A stretch of DNA of 64,000 nucleotides from the NCBI RefSeq assembly GCF_017515565.1, contig NZ_JAFWFN010000083.1, forward strand, positions 62,001-126,000. The letters run 5' to 3'. Positions 62,157 to 64,000 of this stretch are shown in pieces (within the stretch, counting starts at the first letter, position 1; each line of letters opens with the position of its first letter). The notes beneath the pieces were generated by a model. It worked only from the letters and a program-made list of their open reading frames with translations. It was not told the origin of the DNA and did not search any database. A program made the position numbers and the translations under genes. Source of the DNA: Halomonas sp. GTDB lineage: Bacteria > Pseudomonadota > Gammaproteobacteria > Pseudomonadales > Halomonadaceae.

Positions 62157-62255
62157 ATGGACACTAGCGAACTCTCTGGTCTGTGGCTCCTGGTTTATTG
62201 CGTCGGCCTCGTCCTCTGCTTCGGACTTGGCGCAATAAATGGGGGCCAGCGATGA
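62157..62255 (+). CDS. pVII-like minor coat protein (32 residues)
   Basis: A 32-residue frame too short for usual gene callers: MDTSELSGLWLLVYCVGLVL then CFGLGAINGGQR, a single hydrophobic helix with a polar tail, the size and shape of filamentous-phage pVII (33 residues in M13). It overlaps the next frame by 4 nt (ATGA), inside the coat gene cluster. Confidence 0.7.
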   Translation: MDTSELSGLWLLVYCVGLVLCFGLGAINGGQR

Positions 62256-62368
62256 ACGATCCCAGCATTACGTTTGTTGTTGGTTCCCTCTTCACCTCGT
62301 ATGCCACTGGTTGGGCATTCGGACACTCAATCTTGATGTTTAAACGCTTTATGGAGTCTGTCATATGA
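62252..62368 (+). CDS. pIX-like minor coat protein (38 residues)
   Basis: A 38-residue frame: MNDPSITFVVGSLFTSYATG then WAFGHSILMFKRFMESVI, a hydrophobic helix with a basic end as in pIX-type tip proteins. It overlaps its neighbours on both sides by 4 nt (ATGA), so pVII-, pIX- and pVIII-like genes form a tightly coupled chain. Confidence 0.7.
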   Translation: MNDPSITFVVGSLFTSYATGWAFGHSILMFKRFMESVI

Positions 62369-62619
62369 CACTTAACACCATCGCACAACACGTGAAACAC
62401 GCCGCCACTACCACACGCGGCAAGATCGCTGGCGGTGCTGCTTTACTCATGGCCTCCGCTGCGGCTAATGCCCAGGCCACCGATGCCTCTTCTGCATTTT
62501 CTGAAATGCAATCGCAAGCGTCAGAAATGGCCTCTTCTGCATGGCCGGTCGTAGTAACGGTAGTGGGCGGCCTTATCGCCATCGGCCTGTTTAAGAAGTT
62601 TGCTAACAAAGCGTCTTAA
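62365..62619 (+). CDS. Major coat protein (pVIII/CoaB type)
   Basis: An 84-residue precursor. A long leader with a hydrophobic core (IAGGAALLMASAAANA) ends at about residue 38 (AQA). The 46-residue mature part has an acidic start (TDASSAFSEMQSQASEM), a hydrophobic core (WPVVVTVVGGLIAIGLF) and a basic end (KKFANKAS), the hallmark of class I and II filamentous coat proteins. It is followed by a strong terminator, as expected for the most abundant phage product. Confidence 0.93.
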   Translation: MTLNTIAQHVKHAATTTRGKIAGGAALLMASAAANAQATDASSAFSEMQSQASEMASSAWPVVVTVVGGLIAIGLFKKFANKAS

Positions 62620-62640
62620 TACCGCTAAGCAAGGGACACC

Positions 62641-62663
62641 AAGGGGCGGAAACGCCCCTTTTT
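62641..62663 (+). terminator. Terminator after the major coat gene
   Basis: An 8-bp stem (AAGGGGCG / CGCCCCTT) with a GAAA tetraloop, followed by T residues. It equals in position the central terminator of filamentous phages. Confidence 0.92.
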
Positions 62664-62679
62664 ATATAACGAGGACAAC

Positions 62680-64000
62680 ATGATTAAAAAAGCCGTTTTA
62701 TTAACTACTGTAGCGCCTTTTTTAATGGTGTTTTCTAATGGCTCTTTTTCATTTGATATATCTGATAACCCTTATTTTGCCACTATGTCTGATATTTCTG
62801 CTATGCGTGATAAGTATTCCGAGGGTAGGTGGTCTTTAAGGGGTACCAGTTCTTCTATTCGTTGTTCAAGTGACATGTTACCTAGGCGTTTTGATCAAAT
62901 GCGCCCTAACATAATTACTTCAGCGGGCACTGACAGCCAAGGGCGCTCAATGTGTTCTGTTTATGCTTATGTTGGATCTGTTCCTTCTGCTTTTTATAGC
63001 GATCCATCTATTTATAATGTTTCTAAAACTGATGAAGCATGTGCTAGTTCAGACGATTCTCAATATGCTACTACAAATTTTTCTGTTGCTAATCATTTAA
63101 TGTCTGGTGGTTCTGCTTTAACTAATGGCGGTGCATGTTCTGTTTCATTATCCGGTGTTAATGCTTGTCCGCCTTATTCCGAGAATTATTATTGTGAGTT
63201 AGATATTATTTCTGTTTCGACGGGCGAGGTTTCTAGTCCTGAAATTGGCGTCCAGGGTGGGTTGAGTTTTCAGCCTGGTATGCCTTTAGATGAATTTCCA
63301 ATTCCTGATTATTTGTCGCCTCTCCCTGGTGCTTGTTCTGACTCTGGTAATTGCGTGACTATTGGTGACACGTCTTATCTTATTGATTGGGATACTGCCC
63401 CGGATTGGTTTTCTTATGTCGATAATAACGGCAACACCGTTACTAATCCTAATGTTGGTGGCGGCTCTGGCGGCGGTGATCCTACCGACCCAACAAACCC
63501 CACCGATCCCACCGACCCAGGCGGTAACGATGGTGGCGACTCTGGTGGTAGCGATGGCGGTAACGGCTCCGGCGATGGTTCCGACGATGGCTCTGGCGGT
63601 TCCTCGGGTGGTGGTAGCTCTGGCGGTGGCTCTACCGTTCCCGATTTTGAATTTGATGAATCCGGCATTATTGAAGCGATTCGCTCATCTGGCCAATCCA
63701 ACCGTAACGCCATTGATGCCCTCTCTAATGACGTTACTGGCTCGATCAATAACCAGACTAACGAGCTCAACAGCACCATCAACACGGAAGCTTCTCGCTT
63801 AATTACCGAAACCGACCGTCAAACTGGTCGCGTCACAACTGCCATCACCTCACAAACGCAATCTGTTCAACACACCCTCGACAATCAGACTCGTAGCTTA
63901 AACAGCACCCTTGAAGGTCTTCAAAGCTCCTTAGTGGATGCTCTTGGGAACATTCAGGTTCGGTTTTCCGGTGGTGGTGGCTCCGGTGGCGGTTCATCCG
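62680..64000 (+). CDS. pIII-like adsorption protein (cut by the window end)
   Basis: At least 440 residues, open at the right edge. A signal peptide (about 1-24, MIKKAVLLTTVAPFLMVFSN) is followed by a Cys-containing domain to about residue 255. A Gly/Ser/Asp/Thr-Pro linker (DPTDPTNPTDPTDPGG, then repeated GG(S/D)) spans about 260-320. A coiled region (about 325-425, ESGIIEAIRSSGQSNRNAID, NSTINTEASRLITETDRQTG) precedes a second Gly/Ser run. This is the tip protein that binds the host pilus or receptor. The first 255 codons prefer T-ending codons, unlike the GC-rich linker. GAGG precedes the ATG. Only the beginning of the gene is visible. Confidence 0.88.
   Translation, partial: MIKKAVLLTTVAPFLMVFSNGSFSFDISDNPYFATMSDISAMRDKYSEGRWSLRGTSSSIRCSSDMLPRRFDQMRPNIITSAGTDSQGRSMCSVYAYVGSVPSAFYSDPSIYNVSKTDEACASSDDSQYATTNFSVANHLMSGGSALTNGGACSVSLSGVNACPPYSENYYCELDIISVSTGEVSSPEIGVQGGLSFQPGMPLDEFPIPDYLSPLPGACSDSGNCVTIGDTSYLIDWDTAPDWFSYVDNNGNTVTNPNVGGGSGGGDPTDPTNPTDPTDPGGNDGGDSGGSDGGNGSGDGSDDGSGGSSGGGSSGGGSTVPDFEFDESGIIEAIRSSGQSNRNAIDALSNDVTGSINNQTNELNSTINTEASRLITETDRQTGRVTTAITSQTQSVQHTLDNQTRSLNSTLEGLQSSLVDALGNIQVRFSGGGGSGGGSS

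Larger units (their letters stand above)
58424..64000. mobile_element. Pf-like inovirus (filamentous phage) prophage, left part
   Basis: The gene order from the tRNA-Met remnant rightward (cargo, repressor, excisionase, small regulators, ssDNA-binding protein, pVII-like, pIX-like, pVIII, terminator, pIII-like) matches Pseudomonas Pf prophages. The orientation of the tRNA remnant predicts the intact tRNA-Met and integrase at the right end, past the window. Zot/pI, pVI and the replication initiator are expected next. Confidence 0.88.

Noticed and set aside
1-64000. CRISPR arrays, rRNA operons, intact insertion sequences
   Set aside because: No regularly spaced repeats, no rRNA-like sequence and no transposase domain were found on either strand.

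Overview
The window reads as a chromosomal segment of a moderately halophilic gammaproteobacterium, most likely Halomonas or a close relative. This rests on gene content (DUF3581, NnrU, DUF1499, TRAP transporter, mmsA, ArfB, NfsA) and on acidic, moderately GC-rich coding sequence. The assignment is inference, since no rRNA or other species marker is present. No CRISPR array, complete tRNA or insertion sequence was seen.

Positions 1-20,500 are ordinary chromosome: a nitroreductase, a methyltransferase, a zinc alcohol dehydrogenase next to an AraC regulator, LysR and VOC genes, a chemoreceptor beside an orphan amino-acid-type binding protein, ArfB, a proline-racemase-like protein coupled to an MDR oxidoreductase, NnrU, CorA, a GAF-PAS-GGDEF protein and mmsA. 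The surprise here is a well-formed TPP riboswitch (17104-17195, minus strand) whose only downstream gene on that strand is the GGDEF protein. No thiamine gene is in the window.

Positions 20,500-31,500 hold a two-sided cluster of alpha-E proteins, circularly permuted ATP-grasp proteins and transglutaminase-like proteins. The ATP-grasp and alpha-E modules occur once as separate genes and once as a fusion. The cluster probably makes or processes a peptide or amide product.

Positions 31,500-47,650 carry a TRAP transporter, a tandem universal stress protein, a large AsmA/YdbH-like protein, a frameshifted TRIC channel gene, a DUF305 protein, an NfeD/SPFH pair, a PAS-GGDEF-EAL protein with a degenerate EAL domain, two tandem Crp-like regulators with related palindromes upstream, and a patatin-like phospholipase.

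Positions 48,000-58,400 are accessory. A PQQ-type sugar dehydrogenase with a cytochrome c tail is followed by a copper-resistance island: cardiolipin synthase, a 40-residue Lgt-like mini-protein, a BNR-type lipoprotein, a Tat-exported multicopper oxidase and a Cys/His-rich small protein on the minus strand, and a Met-rich Spy-like protein, a CopA-type ATPase and a DUF2933 protein on the plus strand. An 18-bp stretch at its left side (49886-49903) matches, with one mismatch, part of a tRNA-Met 3' remnant at its right side (58424-58468). This suggests two successive integrations at one tRNA target.

From the tRNA remnant to the right edge lies the left part of a Pf-like filamentous phage (inovirus) prophage. 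It holds a two-gene AT-rich membrane-protein cargo, a repressor, an operator palindrome, an excisionase-like protein, a ribbon-helix-helix-containing protein, a 112-bp origin-like hairpin, a putative ssDNA-binding protein, pVII-like and pIX-like mini-proteins, the pVIII major coat protein, a strong terminator and a pIII-like adsorption protein cut by the window end. By analogy with Pf phages, pVI, Zot/pI, the replication initiator, the integrase and the intact tRNA-Met should lie just beyond position 64000.
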